This document shows, piece after piece, positions 17,313 to 25,152 of a stretch of 34,037 nucleotides of DNA (the first letter of the stretch is position 1; every line of letters starts with the position of its first letter). A program made the position numbers and the translations under genes. Source of the stretch: Halorubrum amylolyticum (GTDB lineage Archaea; Halobacteriota; Halobacteria; Halobacteriales; Haloferacaceae). The DNA lies in the NCBI RefSeq assembly GCF_004114995.1, contig NZ_SDJP01000030.1:1-34037 (forward strand). The letters are read 5' to 3'. Below the pieces are notes generated by a model. That model was not told where the DNA came from, searched no databases, and saw nothing but the letters and a program-made list of their open reading frames with translations.

Positions 17313-18382
17313 GACTCCGCCCAGCTATCCAACGCGCTAAAGAGTCGTTTTGTAACCGACTGGTTGAGGAGATCCGTCGCCACATCGTCGTCTTTATCGA
17401 CCGGTCCGAGCAGACCGAGCGGGATCTGGCCGCCAGCCATATCGTGATGGCCGCCGGCGCTTCCGTCCTCGTCGAACGTGTCTTTGAGGAGTTCGCCGAT
17501 ATGTACCTGCGAGTTGTTCGTTCGCGCACTAAGATGGATGTTATCGTCGACGATACCGAATACGACGGTCGTGCTCACCCCCTCCAGCTTAAGCAAATAA
17601 TCTGCTGCCTGCGGAAGGATATCCCGCTCGTGAATCCGTCCCAGTGAAGACACGAGACAAGAGCCCCGAACCTCCCGGTTGGCAATTGCGTCTCCGATTC
17701 CATTGAGTGTTTCACACGTAAACACCGAATTTGAGAGCGACTCAATAAGCGAATGGTCCGCAAGCGAGTGAAGGAAGCTCGCGGCCGCGTGTTCTGCAGC
17801 AGTGGTTTCTCGTGTGAAGCCCAGTGTCTCTCGATGTATTCCGAACAAGAGCGCCGTTGCAAGTCGCTCATCGAGTTCCAGCTCATACGCTTGTAGATAC
17901 TGCGTCAGGATCGTTGCCGTCGCGCCGACATCGGGCCGATGGTCTACGTATTGCCCGCTGACTTCCTCTGAATAATGGTGATCGATCACGATATCCGGAG
18001 TCAACTCTTCCGAGACGGGGTTGTTCCGTCCTGGGATGCTATGGTCAACGAACGCGACGAGATCGAAGTCGGCTAGCGAACACTCCTCAATCGGTGTCAC
18101 TTCGATATCCAACGCGTTGACCATCGCCCGGTTCTGTTGGTGAGAAATAACTCCACCATACACTATCGTTGCCGAAACAACACCCAACTGCTCAGCGATT
18201 GTTGATAGTGCCAGGGCGCTTGAGAGGCTGTCCGGATCCGGATTGTCGTGACACACCACTACGACTGATTCACTCTCTGTGAGCAGGTCATATAGACGCT
18301 GATAATCGACTGCTTGGTCGTCGATGAGGTTACCTAAGGGGGTTGCTAGTGTTGCACGATCTGTAGGTGTATTTTCTGACAT
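17309..18382 (-). CDS. DHH/DHHA1-family phosphoesterase
   Basis: This soluble enzyme is 357 aa. The four DHH metal-binding motifs are visible: HDNPDPDS (45-52), D113-H114, the DHH triad D134-H135-H136, and D150 in DHRPDVGAT. The C-terminal DHHA1 domain has GGHHDMAGGQ. DHH-DHHA1 proteins include nanoRNases/pAp phosphatases and cyclic di-AMP phosphodiesterases, and the sequence alone does not separate these. ATG 18382 overlaps the usp stop (TGATG), and the stop overlaps the lrp start. Lack of a fused sensor domain argues for a cytosolic, DhhP/NrnA-like enzyme. Its place among K+ transporters, which are common c-di-AMP targets, makes c-di-AMP or pApA a testable substrate. Confidence 0.9.
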   Translation of the reverse strand: MSENTPTDRATLATPLGNLIDDQAVDYQRLYDLLTESESVVVVCHDNPDPDSLSSALALSTIAEQLGVVSATIVYGGVISHQQNRAMVNALDIEVTPIEECSLADFDLVAFVDHSIPGRNNPVSEELTPDIVIDHHYSEEVSGQYVDHRPDVGATATILTQYLQAYELELDERLATALLFGIHRETLGFTRETTAAEHAAASFLHSLADHSLIESLSNSVFTCETLNGIGDAIANREVRGSCLVSSLGRIHERDILPQAADYLLKLEGVSTTVVFGIVDDNIHLSARTNNSQVHIGELLKDTFDEDGSAGGHHDMAGGQIPLGLLGPVDKDDDVATDLLNQSVTKRLFSALDSWAES

Positions 18383-19506
18383 CAATTCGACTCCTCGGTT
18401 GGTGAATCTGATGACTCATCCTCGATCGTACGCTCGATTGCGCGTTTCCACCTATAGTAAACCGTGTTCATCGCATCGTTTGGTTGGCGGACCATGATGA
18501 TGGACACTGATGACTCCGCTGTAGGTTCTCCTCGTCTTGATGTTGCGAATAACCGATCAAGAAGGGGCTGTTCCGTTGGTGACCCCATGACGGCCACATC
18601 GTACTGCTCAATCTCTGCCAGTAGGTCATCGACAACATGCTCAACCTCTCGTGAGGTACACGTCACATTGGGGACATCCGAGAGGACGTATTCACAGACG
18701 GACAAGGCATCCACTCCACCCGCTTTGACCTGCCTCTCGGTAGTAGTGGAATACAGATGGAGTGCGTGGACTCGCGCTCCGGAGTGTCGTGCTATTGCGC
18801 GTGCCGTTTCTGCGCCAAGAACCGAATGAGTTCCCGTTCCAACAGCGAGCAGGATGTCGGATGTGCCGTTAGATGAAGCCCGGTTCTCTCCAGTGAATTC
18901 TTCTCCACTACTATCTTCTGGTCGTTGGATATCCGAATATTCGCCGAGATTCTCTATGTAGACGGCACATGAGGCGGTATCGACTATCTCATCGATGATG
19001 GAGCGATCCCAGAGTGTGGTTTCAGTGTCCTCACTTCGCGGGATGAATAACCCACTGTAGCGATCGGTTGCTGTGAGCTGTTCCACCACATTCTCAATCA
19101 GATGACCCACCACCACACTCCCGTGTACCGAAACGGATGGATAGATGCTTGCAACATCTTCTACGATCGAGGCAATCCGTTCCCGGGCCGTGGTAATCAG
19201 GCTCTCTAGCGGGGATAACTCTTCATCACCTGCCGCTACATCTACAAGTGAGAGATCACTGGGCGCGTTCAGGATAGTCGTGATAGTCACCGAACCATTC
19301 CGGTCAGCAGCGATCGAACAGGGCGTTCGTAGTAATCTGACAGCGTTGATATTGCCGTATTTCGTAGTGGTTTGCTCGGGGATTGGAACAAGGAGCTTGT
19401 ACGAAGCAGCTGCCACGGGAGAGTGCTGAGTCCGATCACCAACTGGAGCACTATCTCTGTTGGTCTCCGCACAGACGGTAACCGGAATAGAGTTAGGGTC
19501 AGTCAT
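18382..19506 (-). CDS. Tandem UspA-domain protein with YYRWK tail
   Basis: This protein of 374 aa is collinear with the Trk-linked Usp at 2317. A hydrophilic N-terminus of about 35 residues is followed by Usp domain 1 (YKLLVPIPEQ onward) and domain 2 (DILLAVGTGT onward). The shared tail MNTVYYRWKRAIERT aligns with MRSLYYRWKQGIEAT of the other copy. Its stop overlaps the DHH start and it is the first recognised gene of the usp-DHH-lrp operon. There is no transporter gene directly upstream; the region holds an operator-like palindrome and IS remnants, so a former trk partner may have been lost. Function is probably regulatory. Confidence 0.85.
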   Translation of the reverse strand: MTDPNSIPVTVCAETNRDSAPVGDRTQHSPVAAASYKLLVPIPEQTTTKYGNINAVRLLRTPCSIAADRNGSVTITTILNAPSDLSLVDVAAGDEELSPLESLITTARERIASIVEDVASIYPSVSVHGSVVVGHLIENVVEQLTATDRYSGLFIPRSEDTETTLWDRSIIDEIVDTASCAVYIENLGEYSDIQRPEDSSGEEFTGENRASSNGTSDILLAVGTGTHSVLGAETARAIARHSGARVHALHLYSTTTERQVKAGGVDALSVCEYVLSDVPNVTCTSREVEHVVDDLLAEIEQYDVAVMGSPTEQPLLDRLFATSRRGEPTAESSVSIIMVRQPNDAMNTVYYRWKRAIERTIEDESSDSPTEESN

Positions 19507-19661
19507 ATCTTGTGTATCTCCGTCAAATTAGGTGTCTGAATACTGTGGAACACCCAGTCATTCGAGGAATACCAGCTGCTGGACAACCCGTATCGTACTG
19601 CTGAGGTGCCAGTCGAGATACCGTCGATTGGCCCTGACCCAAAGCTGGGTATAAGCGTCAT
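19503..19661 (-). CDS. Possible 52-aa leader ORF overlapping the usp start
   Basis: An ATG at 19661 opens a 52-codon frame beginning MTLIPSFGSG and ending TEIHKI. Its TGA overlaps the usp start codon (ATGA), the arrangement of translationally coupled genes. I recognise no family, and a frame of this length can occur by chance. It is listed because it occupies most of the otherwise empty 19507-19727 region. Confidence 0.2.
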   Translation of the reverse strand: MTLIPSFGSGPIDGISTGTSAVRYGLSSSWYSSNDWVFHSIQTPNLTEIHKI

Positions 19662-19727
19662 GATTGGGCGTGTTCTGATTCCGATAGTGAAGAGGAAGGC
19701 ATAACATTTCCGGTCGGCCTACACAAA

Positions 19728-19749
19728 TTTACAACAGATTGGTTGTAAA
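19728..19749. promoter_or_regulatory. Operator-like palindrome, copy 3
   Basis: TTTACAACAG (19728-19737), AT, TGGTTGTAAA (19740-19749) form a 10-2-10 palindrome with two mismatched positions near the centre. It lies 222 bp upstream of the usp start on the minus strand, and 19750-19810 is AT-rich without a gene. The downstream extension ACTCTTTC resembles copy 2 (ACTCGTTT). Confidence 0.6.
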
Positions 19750-19812
19750 CTCTTTCGGTGGGTGGTAGAATTCTAAATCCAACCCCGAATAGAAATACAG
19801 ATATTCCTAGAT

Positions 19813-19848
19813 TGACATCCTCCTCCGGCTAAAGCCGGAGGAATCCCG
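19813..19848. repeat. IS200/IS605-type end hairpin, solo remnant
   Basis: TGACATCCTCCTCC leads into CCTCCGGC (19822-19829), TAAA, GCCGGAGG (19834-19841), then AATCCC. This GACATCCTCC plus GC hairpin plus AATCC layout is common at ends of haloarchaeal IS200/IS605 elements. No tnpB is attached; the next sequence is the end of a decayed IS6 element. Confidence 0.65.
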
Positions 19849-20539
19849 GGTCGTGGTAACTTAAGCATGATTCCACCAGACGGCGTGGGCTTGCAACCAC
19901 GTTTCCGCGGTCGGTGGATCAACATGACTGAAACAGTTTGAAAACGAAGAGGTTCGTCGTTCTACTTCTCTAAAGATACGTTCGACGGAATTTCTGAAAC
20001 CGTGTTGTTCGACACGGTAGCTATAGTTTTCGCGGCGGAGACTACCGATCAGATCGTCTGCGTCATCAACGAGAAACAGAGCGTCTTCGACATCGTGTTT
20101 CTCAGCTAATTCGGTGAGAAATTCTCGTGCGATTGGAATCGTATACGTCGGAAACAGCCGCGAATGAAGGATTTTGTTCGTCTGCGGATCAACGGCAGCG
20201 TACAGCCAGTACTACTCATCGTTGATCCGGATCGCTTTCTGATCGACCGCAACGCGATCCGGGCTCTCACCGTCAGCTGGCTGTAGCCGGCTTTCTGTAC
20301 CCAATTGTGAACAGCAACACGACTTCGATCGACACCCAACTCCTCAAGAAGAATAACTGTATTTGAAAGTGATAATTTAGCAAGATGGTGGCGAATAGCC
20401 TTTTCAATGATCTCACGGGGTGTCCGCTCTCGCTCCACAAATTCCAAGTCGATCCACTCGGTAGATTCGCTGAAGCGGTTGGATTCGGACATGGAACATT
20501 CGAACTATCGACCGCCTCTTCATTAACTTAACACCGCCC
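19848..20539 (-). mobile_element. Decayed IS6-family insertion sequence, about 692 bp
   Basis: The limits come from 17-bp terminal inverted repeats that match at 13 positions. The left end is GGGTCGTGGTAACTTAA (19848-19864); the right end, read from outside on the minus strand, is GGGCGGTGTTAAGTTAA (20539-20523). The size fits compact haloarchaeal IS6-type elements. The flanks (GGAATCCC and GAAATTGT) are not a target duplication, so it is old or has recombined. It abuts an IS200/IS605 hairpin. Confidence 0.6.
19861..20492 (-). pseudogene. IS6-family transposase, frameshifted and with an internal stop
   Basis: The frame opens at 20492 with MSESNRFSESTEWIDLEFVE and keeps family sequence up to VHNWVQKAGYSQ. 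A frameshift at about 20290 then moves the rest to another frame, starting ADGESPDRVAVDQKAI. There an in-frame TAG (20214-20212) replaces the expected Gln in NDE(Q)YWLYAAVDP. The remaining DDE-domain sequence is well preserved (FLTELAEKHDVEDALFLVDD, QHGFRNSVERIFRE, SSFSNCFSHVDP, WWNHA) to TAA 19861. DDE residues are recognisable in VAVD, FLVDD and NSVERIF. Two separate lesions make it inactive. Confidence 0.88.
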
Positions 20540-20556
20540 GAAATTGTTCCCTGAAA

Positions 20557-20567
20557 TATTAATATAA
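20557..20567 (+). promoter_or_regulatory. Probable TATA element of the TupA-like gene
   Basis: TATTAATATAA is the only AT-rich core in this gap and ends 19 nt before the ATG at 20587 (15 nt before an out-of-frame ATG at 20583). This suggests a leaderless or nearly leaderless mRNA. Confidence 0.45.
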
Positions 20568-20586
20568 TTGTGGTCAATTACTATGT

Positions 20587-21486
20587 ATGAACCGGCAACA
20601 GTGTATACAACTGCTCGGTGCCGGTAGGGCCGTTTCTCTTGCTGGATGCGGTAGTGCCAGTTCTTCCGCTGATATAGCAGAGATCACTGACGAACAGCTG
20701 ACACTCGCCACAGCAACGACAGTTCGTGATAGCGGACTGCTCACGGAACTGACTGCAGGTTTTCAACACCAGTTCGGAGCAGCCGTAGATGCAGTTGCGC
20801 GCGGGACTGGCGCGGCACTCGAAACGGCCCGGAACGGTGACTGTGATATCGTGCTTGTCCATGCCCGTCCGTTAGAAGACGCCTTTCTACGCGACGGATA
20901 TGGTGTGAATCGCCGGGCAGTGATGCTAAACGATTTTCTCGTGGTCGGGCCACCAGACGATCCCGCCGATATCGCTGGTTTGGATCCGGTTGCTGCGTTT
21001 GAGGCTATTGCTACTACCGAAGCACCGTTTTTATCTCGGGGTGACCGCTCAGGGACGCATCTCCGTGAACGCCAGTTGTGGAGTGAGACACCTACCGAGC
21101 CGGATGGTGCGTGGTATTCTGAAACTGGCCAAGGAATGGGTGACACGCTCGTGATCGCTGCACAAGCAGGAGCGTACACACTTTGTGATCGCGGGACATT
21201 TCTGAATGTGGCTGAAGATCAACTGGTCACTTATGTTGATGGCGGTATTAAGGGTCCACCGCCGTTGCTGCGGAATGAATACGGGATCATCCCTGTGAAT
21301 CCCGCCCGCCACGACGTAGCCTATTGGTTGGCGATGGCGTTTGTGGGATATCTCACGGGGTCAGGCCAAACACGCATCGACGGGTTTCGGGTCGGCGGCG
21401 AACAGGCATTTCGATCCGTGTCGAATTCCGAAATTTCCGCTTTTGAGCAATACGTCCCGAGTGATTGGAAACAGAATTCGAGGTGA
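20587..21486 (+). CDS. TupA-like tungstate/molybdate-binding lipoprotein
   Basis: This extracytoplasmic solute-binding protein is 299 aa. A short hydrophobic N-terminus ends in a lipobox, LAGCG, so Cys at about residue 21 would be lipidated. The mature part matches the TupA/PBP-like oxyanion family: LATATTVRDSGLL, ALETARNGDCDIVLVHA, FLSRGDRSGTHLRE, GAWYSETGQGMGDTL and GAYTLCDRGTF. The residues before the hydrophobic stretch read MNRQQC rather than the twin-arginine pair usual for haloarchaeal lipoproteins. No permease or ATPase gene is adjacent on either side. It is convergent with the XdhC gene of a molybdenum hydroxylase operon, which fits a role in supplying molybdate or tungstate. Confidence 0.85.
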   Translation: MNRQQCIQLLGAGRAVSLAGCGSASSSADIAEITDEQLTLATATTVRDSGLLTELTAGFQHQFGAAVDAVARGTGAALETARNGDCDIVLVHARPLEDAFLRDGYGVNRRAVMLNDFLVVGPPDDPADIAGLDPVAAFEAIATTEAPFLSRGDRSGTHLRERQLWSETPTEPDGAWYSETGQGMGDTLVIAAQAGAYTLCDRGTFLNVAEDQLVTYVDGGIKGPPPLLRNEYGIIPVNPARHDVAYWLAMAFVGYLTGSGQTRIDGFRVGGEQAFRSVSNSEISAFEQYVPSDWKQNSR

Positions 21487-21560
21487 ACTACCCTACTCGA
21501 TCGCTTGTTGAGGAAGTGGCTTAGCGCCTCTTCGGCTACATTCCGTTGAGGGGGTGGGTG

Positions 21561-22715
21561 TCAGCTGTCGATTTCCACTCGCTTGTGAATAGTTCCCTCT
21601 CGTTCTTTGAGATGCTGTGGGTCTCGGTCGTGATGAATTGCCGTGAGCTCAGCGACGATGCTCTGCGAGATGTGGAACGGTGTTCCCCCACCGAGATCGA
21701 GGCCGGCCGGCGTGTAAATTCGCTCCAGCTCGCTCTCACTAAACGTCCGCCCTTCCTCGCTGAACTCCGTTTGCATCTCTTCGAAGCGCTTTCGTGGCCC
21801 CATCAGCCCGACGTATTCGATCGGCGTCTCGAGCAGTTCCTCGAGGACGATCCGGTCATCGACGAAGTTGTGCGTCATCACGACCGCGTAGGTGTTTTCG
21901 TCGAATGACAGCGTTTCTCGGACCGCCGACGGCGATGTCGACAGGACGCGATCTGCGGCGGGGAACCGACTTTCCTCGGCAGCAGCTCCACGGAACGATG
22001 CCACTGTCACTCGAAAATCGACCCGTTTCGCGAGGCTCGCGACCGGTGCCACGTCGTGACCGCTCCCGAAAACGATGAGTTCGGGTGGAGAAGTAACGCT
22101 GTCGACGAACACCTCGACTGTCTCGCCGTCTCGTTCGACAGTGACGCTGTCCGATTTGTCGCGACCGACGAGCAGTTCCGCTGTCGGCGATAGCTCCTCG
22201 AGTATCCACTCCGGCCATGCTGTGGTCTCGAAGCGCAGGTCTGGTTCGTCCGAACGCGCGGTCGAGAATCCGAATGCCCGGTCGCCGAGGTCCAGTCGGC
22301 CGTCGTCGGCGGTGAGGACGGTTAACACGGCGGTGTCCTCGCCGCGCTGGTAGGCGTCGACGACGGGGCGATAGCGGTCGTCCAGCGGTTCGAGAAGGAT
22401 GTCGATGACGCCGTTACAGCCGACTCCCAGTCCCCACACGTCGTCGTCGCCAGTCAGGTCGAACCGTTTGATTCGCGGCTCGCTGTCCGCTAACACCTGT
22501 GTCGCCAGTTCCAGCACTTCGTCTTCGAGACAGCCCGCCGTGATCGAGCCGACACCGTCACCGTCGTCAACGATCACCATCTTCGCGCCAGGGCGTCGAT
22601 AGGCGCTGCCCTCGACCGCGACGACGGTCGCCAACACCGCGTTCCGCTCGTCGAGCCCCTCGGCGATAGCGTCCATCACCTCCGTCTCGGGGACGCTCCA
22701 GTCGCCGGCTGTCAT
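21561..22715 (-). CDS. XdhC/CoxF-like molybdenum hydroxylase maturation factor
   Basis: XdhC proteins bind molybdenum cofactor, help its sulfuration and insert it into xanthine-dehydrogenase-type enzymes. This one is 384 aa. The N-terminal XdhC/CoxI domain shows GSAYRRPGAKM, GSITAGCLEDEV and GLGVGCNGVIDILLEPL. A C-terminal Rossmann domain shows FGSGHDVAPVASLAKRVDF, VMTHNF and YVGLMGPRKR. I chose ATG 22715 because GAGGTG lies seven bases before it; a GTG at 22724 would add three residues. It is the last gene of the cox-like operon, 49 nt after the VWA gene. Both domains are fused, as in most single-copy XdhC proteins. Confidence 0.92.
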   Translation of the reverse strand: MTAGDWSVPETEVMDAIAEGLDERNAVLATVVAVEGSAYRRPGAKMVIVDDGDGVGSITAGCLEDEVLELATQVLADSEPRIKRFDLTGDDDVWGLGVGCNGVIDILLEPLDDRYRPVVDAYQRGEDTAVLTVLTADDGRLDLGDRAFGFSTARSDEPDLRFETTAWPEWILEELSPTAELLVGRDKSDSVTVERDGETVEVFVDSVTSPPELIVFGSGHDVAPVASLAKRVDFRVTVASFRGAAAEESRFPAADRVLSTSPSAVRETLSFDENTYAVVMTHNFVDDRIVLEELLETPIEYVGLMGPRKRFEEMQTEFSEEGRTFSESELERIYTPAGLDLGGGTPFHISQSIVAELTAIHHDRDPQHLKEREGTIHKRVEIDS

Positions 22716-22764
22716 GTCGGGCACCTCGTGTCCTGTTCGATCCGGTCGTTCGTCGTTCGCTGAG

Positions 22765-24102
22765 TCATGGTTCTGTCTTCGTGTCGCGTCGGGTCGGTTC
22801 CCGCCGTCGGCGCGGATCGTACTCCAAGCCGATCCGGCCGCCGGCCCCGTACTGTTCCAGTTGCCGCGCGATCTCGAGGATGTCGTCAGGATCGATGAAC
22901 GCGAAGAGACCGTCGACGGACGGAAGCGCGGCTGCCATCCCCGCCGGCGTCGGCTCGTATCCCGGGGTGGCGGCGAGCGGATTGAGCCACAACACGGCCC
23001 GAGAGCGGCTCGCGAGCCACGTCATTTCGCGCTCTAAGTCCGCCACGTCGCCCATCTCCAGTCCATCACTGACGACGAGCACGACGGTTCGCCGGTCGAT
23101 AGCCTCCGAATGCTCTCGCCTGACGCTTTCGACGGTGTGACCGATCCGCGTGCCGCCGCCCCAACTCGTCTCTGCACGTTCAAGCGCCTGCACGGCCTCA
23201 GCGGTTGTCGGCTCGTCGAACGCCGTCGTCACGTCCCGCACGTCGCTATCGAAAAAGAACACTCGACTACGGCGGACCCGGACCGTGAGCGTTCGGAGGA
23301 ATCGCAGCAGGAACCCTCGGTCGACGACGTCGAGCACCGACTGCGAGACGTCCGCGAGGACGACCACCCGCACCGCCGTCTCGCGGCGGGACCGCTCGGG
23401 CAACGAGACGACCGCCCCGCCGGTGGCGACGCTCTGACGGAGGGCACGGCGCGGGTCCGTCCGACCGCCGGTCCCCGCACGCTGCCAGCGACGACCTCGG
23501 AGCGACGCGAGCGCCCCGATGAACCGATCCACCGCGGCGTCCAACGGTTCGTCGTCGACGAGCGCACGCATGTTAACGGTAACCATTTCGGGGCGTCCGG
23601 CGGGGCTGTACGTCGCAGTCGTGCCCTCCGCCTCGCCATCTGGCGGTCCGGGATCGATCGCGCTCCGCAGAAACGGCAGATCACCATCCTCTAACTCGTC
23701 TCCCCGGTCCGCCTCGGCCGTGGTCGCCTCAGTAGTCTTGCTGGCTGGGGTGTTCTCGGCGCCGAGCGGAGCCAGCGCGCCGTCCGGGGTGTCGTCAAGC
23801 GATTCGTCTGTCGTATCGCTATCGAGGTGCGCGCCGATCCGCCGCCAGAACTCTCCGAACAGCCTGTCGAACGTCTCGACATCCTCCGCGCGGGTGATGA
23901 GCGCGGCCCGGAGCGCGGCCCGGGCGCGCCCCTCGTCGTCGAATCCGACTTCGACGAGCGCCTGCGCTCCGACGATGCCGGCGTTGGCGGGGACGTTGAC
24001 GCCGGCCCGTCGGAGCGCGCGGACGAACGTCACGAGCGCCTCGAGCACCTCGTCGCGGATTCCGGCCGCGTCGGGCACGCCGTCGCTGTCACTCGGGAGC
24101 AT
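22765..24102 (-). CDS. CoxE-like VWA-domain protein
   Basis: This protein is 445 aa with the CoxE plan. The N-terminal helical part includes TFVRALRRAGVNVPANAGIV. A variable acidic linker (about 110-180) follows, then a C-terminal von Willebrand A domain beginning VVVLADVSQSVLDV (a DxSxS-type metal site, DVSQS) with VVSDGLEMGD later. CoxE acts with the AAA+ protein CoxD in maturation of the Mo active site in aerobic CO dehydrogenases. It lies two bases downstream of the MoxR/CoxD-like gene, the usual partner. The terminal basic tail (RRRREPTRRDTKTEP) is unusual for an acidic proteome. Confidence 0.9.
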   Translation of the reverse strand: MLPSDSDGVPDAAGIRDEVLEALVTFVRALRRAGVNVPANAGIVGAQALVEVGFDDEGRARAALRAALITRAEDVETFDRLFGEFWRRIGAHLDSDTTDESLDDTPDGALAPLGAENTPASKTTEATTAEADRGDELEDGDLPFLRSAIDPGPPDGEAEGTTATYSPAGRPEMVTVNMRALVDDEPLDAAVDRFIGALASLRGRRWQRAGTGGRTDPRRALRQSVATGGAVVSLPERSRRETAVRVVVLADVSQSVLDVVDRGFLLRFLRTLTVRVRRSRVFFFDSDVRDVTTAFDEPTTAEAVQALERAETSWGGGTRIGHTVESVRREHSEAIDRRTVVLVVSDGLEMGDVADLEREMTWLASRSRAVLWLNPLAATPGYEPTPAGMAAALPSVDGLFAFIDPDDILEIARQLEQYGAGGRIGLEYDPRRRREPTRRDTKTEP

Positions 24103-24104
24103 GG

Positions 24105-25061
24105 TTACTCACTACCTCGCGCTTGCTTGGCGGTCTCCGCGAGCGTTTCCAGCATCGTTTGGTCGATCCGAGCCACGTCGTCGACTTCTTTCAGGAGACA
24201 GCCGATCGTGTGTTCGATTTCCACCGTCGAGAGCGGCTCCGCACCGTTGTCGGCCCGGAGCTGAGCGATCGCCCGCGCCCAGTCCAGCGTCTCCGCGACG
24301 CCCGGCTGTTTCCGGAGCGGTTCCTGCCGGAGCCGCTGGGTGACGGCACACAGCTCGGCCGCGATCGCGCCGTCCAGTTCCGGCACCTTGCGCTCGACTA
24401 TCGACTTCTCCTTCTCGAAGCTCGGCGGTTCGACGTGGAGGAAGAGACACCGACGTTTGAGCGCGTCACTCAGCGCACGCGTCCGATTCGAGGTGATGAT
24501 GACGACCGGCGGAGTGGTCGCTTGCACCGTCCCGAGTTCCGGGATCGACACTTGAAAGTCCGACAGCACCTCGAGGAGGAGCGCCTCGAACTCCTCGTCG
24601 GCGCGATCCACCTCGTCGATGAGCAGAACCGGCGGGCGGTCGCCGCTGCTGGAGAGCGCCCGCAAAAGGGGCCGCTCGAGCAGGTATTCCTCGTTGAACA
24701 CCGAGTTTCCATCGTCAACGCCGCCCTCATCGGCCTGAATCGTCAACAGCTGCTTCGTGTAATTCCACTCGTACAGCGCGTTCTCGGCCGCCAGCCCCTC
24801 GTAACACTGAAGCCTGATGAGTTCCGTGTCGAAGCCTGCCGCGATCACTTTCGCGAGTTCCGTCTTACCGGCGCCGGGCTCCCCTTCGACCAGCAGCGGG
24901 CGACCGAGCCGAAGTGCCAGAAGCACCGTCGTCACGATCTCGTCGTCGGCCACGTAGTCGGTCGCCTCGAACGCCGCCCGGAGGTCCTCCTCGCCGACGT
25001 CGTCGAACCCGGTTGACCCTGTCGCGTCTCGGTCTGCCGGCGCGCTCGATTCGTCCGTCAT
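24105..25061 (-). CDS. CoxD-like MoxR-family AAA+ ATPase
   Basis: This protein is 318 aa from ATG 25061. Walker A is GEPGAGKTEL, Walker B is VLLIDEVDRAD, sensor 1 is VIITSNRTRALSDALKRRCL (which also holds the arginine finger), and the C-terminal lid has TLDWARAIAQL. MoxR proteins act as chaperones with VWA partners; CoxD takes part in forming the Mo-centre of CO dehydrogenase. An in-frame upstream start at 25373 is rejected because the added residues are Arg/Pro/Ser-rich shadow sequence. The gene is 91 nt after coxM and two bases before coxE. Confidence 0.93.
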   Translation of the reverse strand: MTDESSAPADRDATGSTGFDDVGEEDLRAAFEATDYVADDEIVTTVLLALRLGRPLLVEGEPGAGKTELAKVIAAGFDTELIRLQCYEGLAAENALYEWNYTKQLLTIQADEGGVDDGNSVFNEEYLLERPLLRALSSSGDRPPVLLIDEVDRADEEFEALLLEVLSDFQVSIPELGTVQATTPPVVIITSNRTRALSDALKRRCLFLHVEPPSFEKEKSIVERKVPELDGAIAAELCAVTQRLRQEPLRKQPGVAETLDWARAIAQLRADNGAEPLSTVEIEHTIGCLLKEVDDVARIDQTMLETLAETAKQARGSE

Positions 25062-25152
25062 GGCAGTCTGGTCGCGACCAAATACTCGCGGGTCGGTGGC
25101 GTCTCCGATCGCGCCTCGGTCCGGCCCACGGCGCGGCGGTGCGGCGGCCGAG

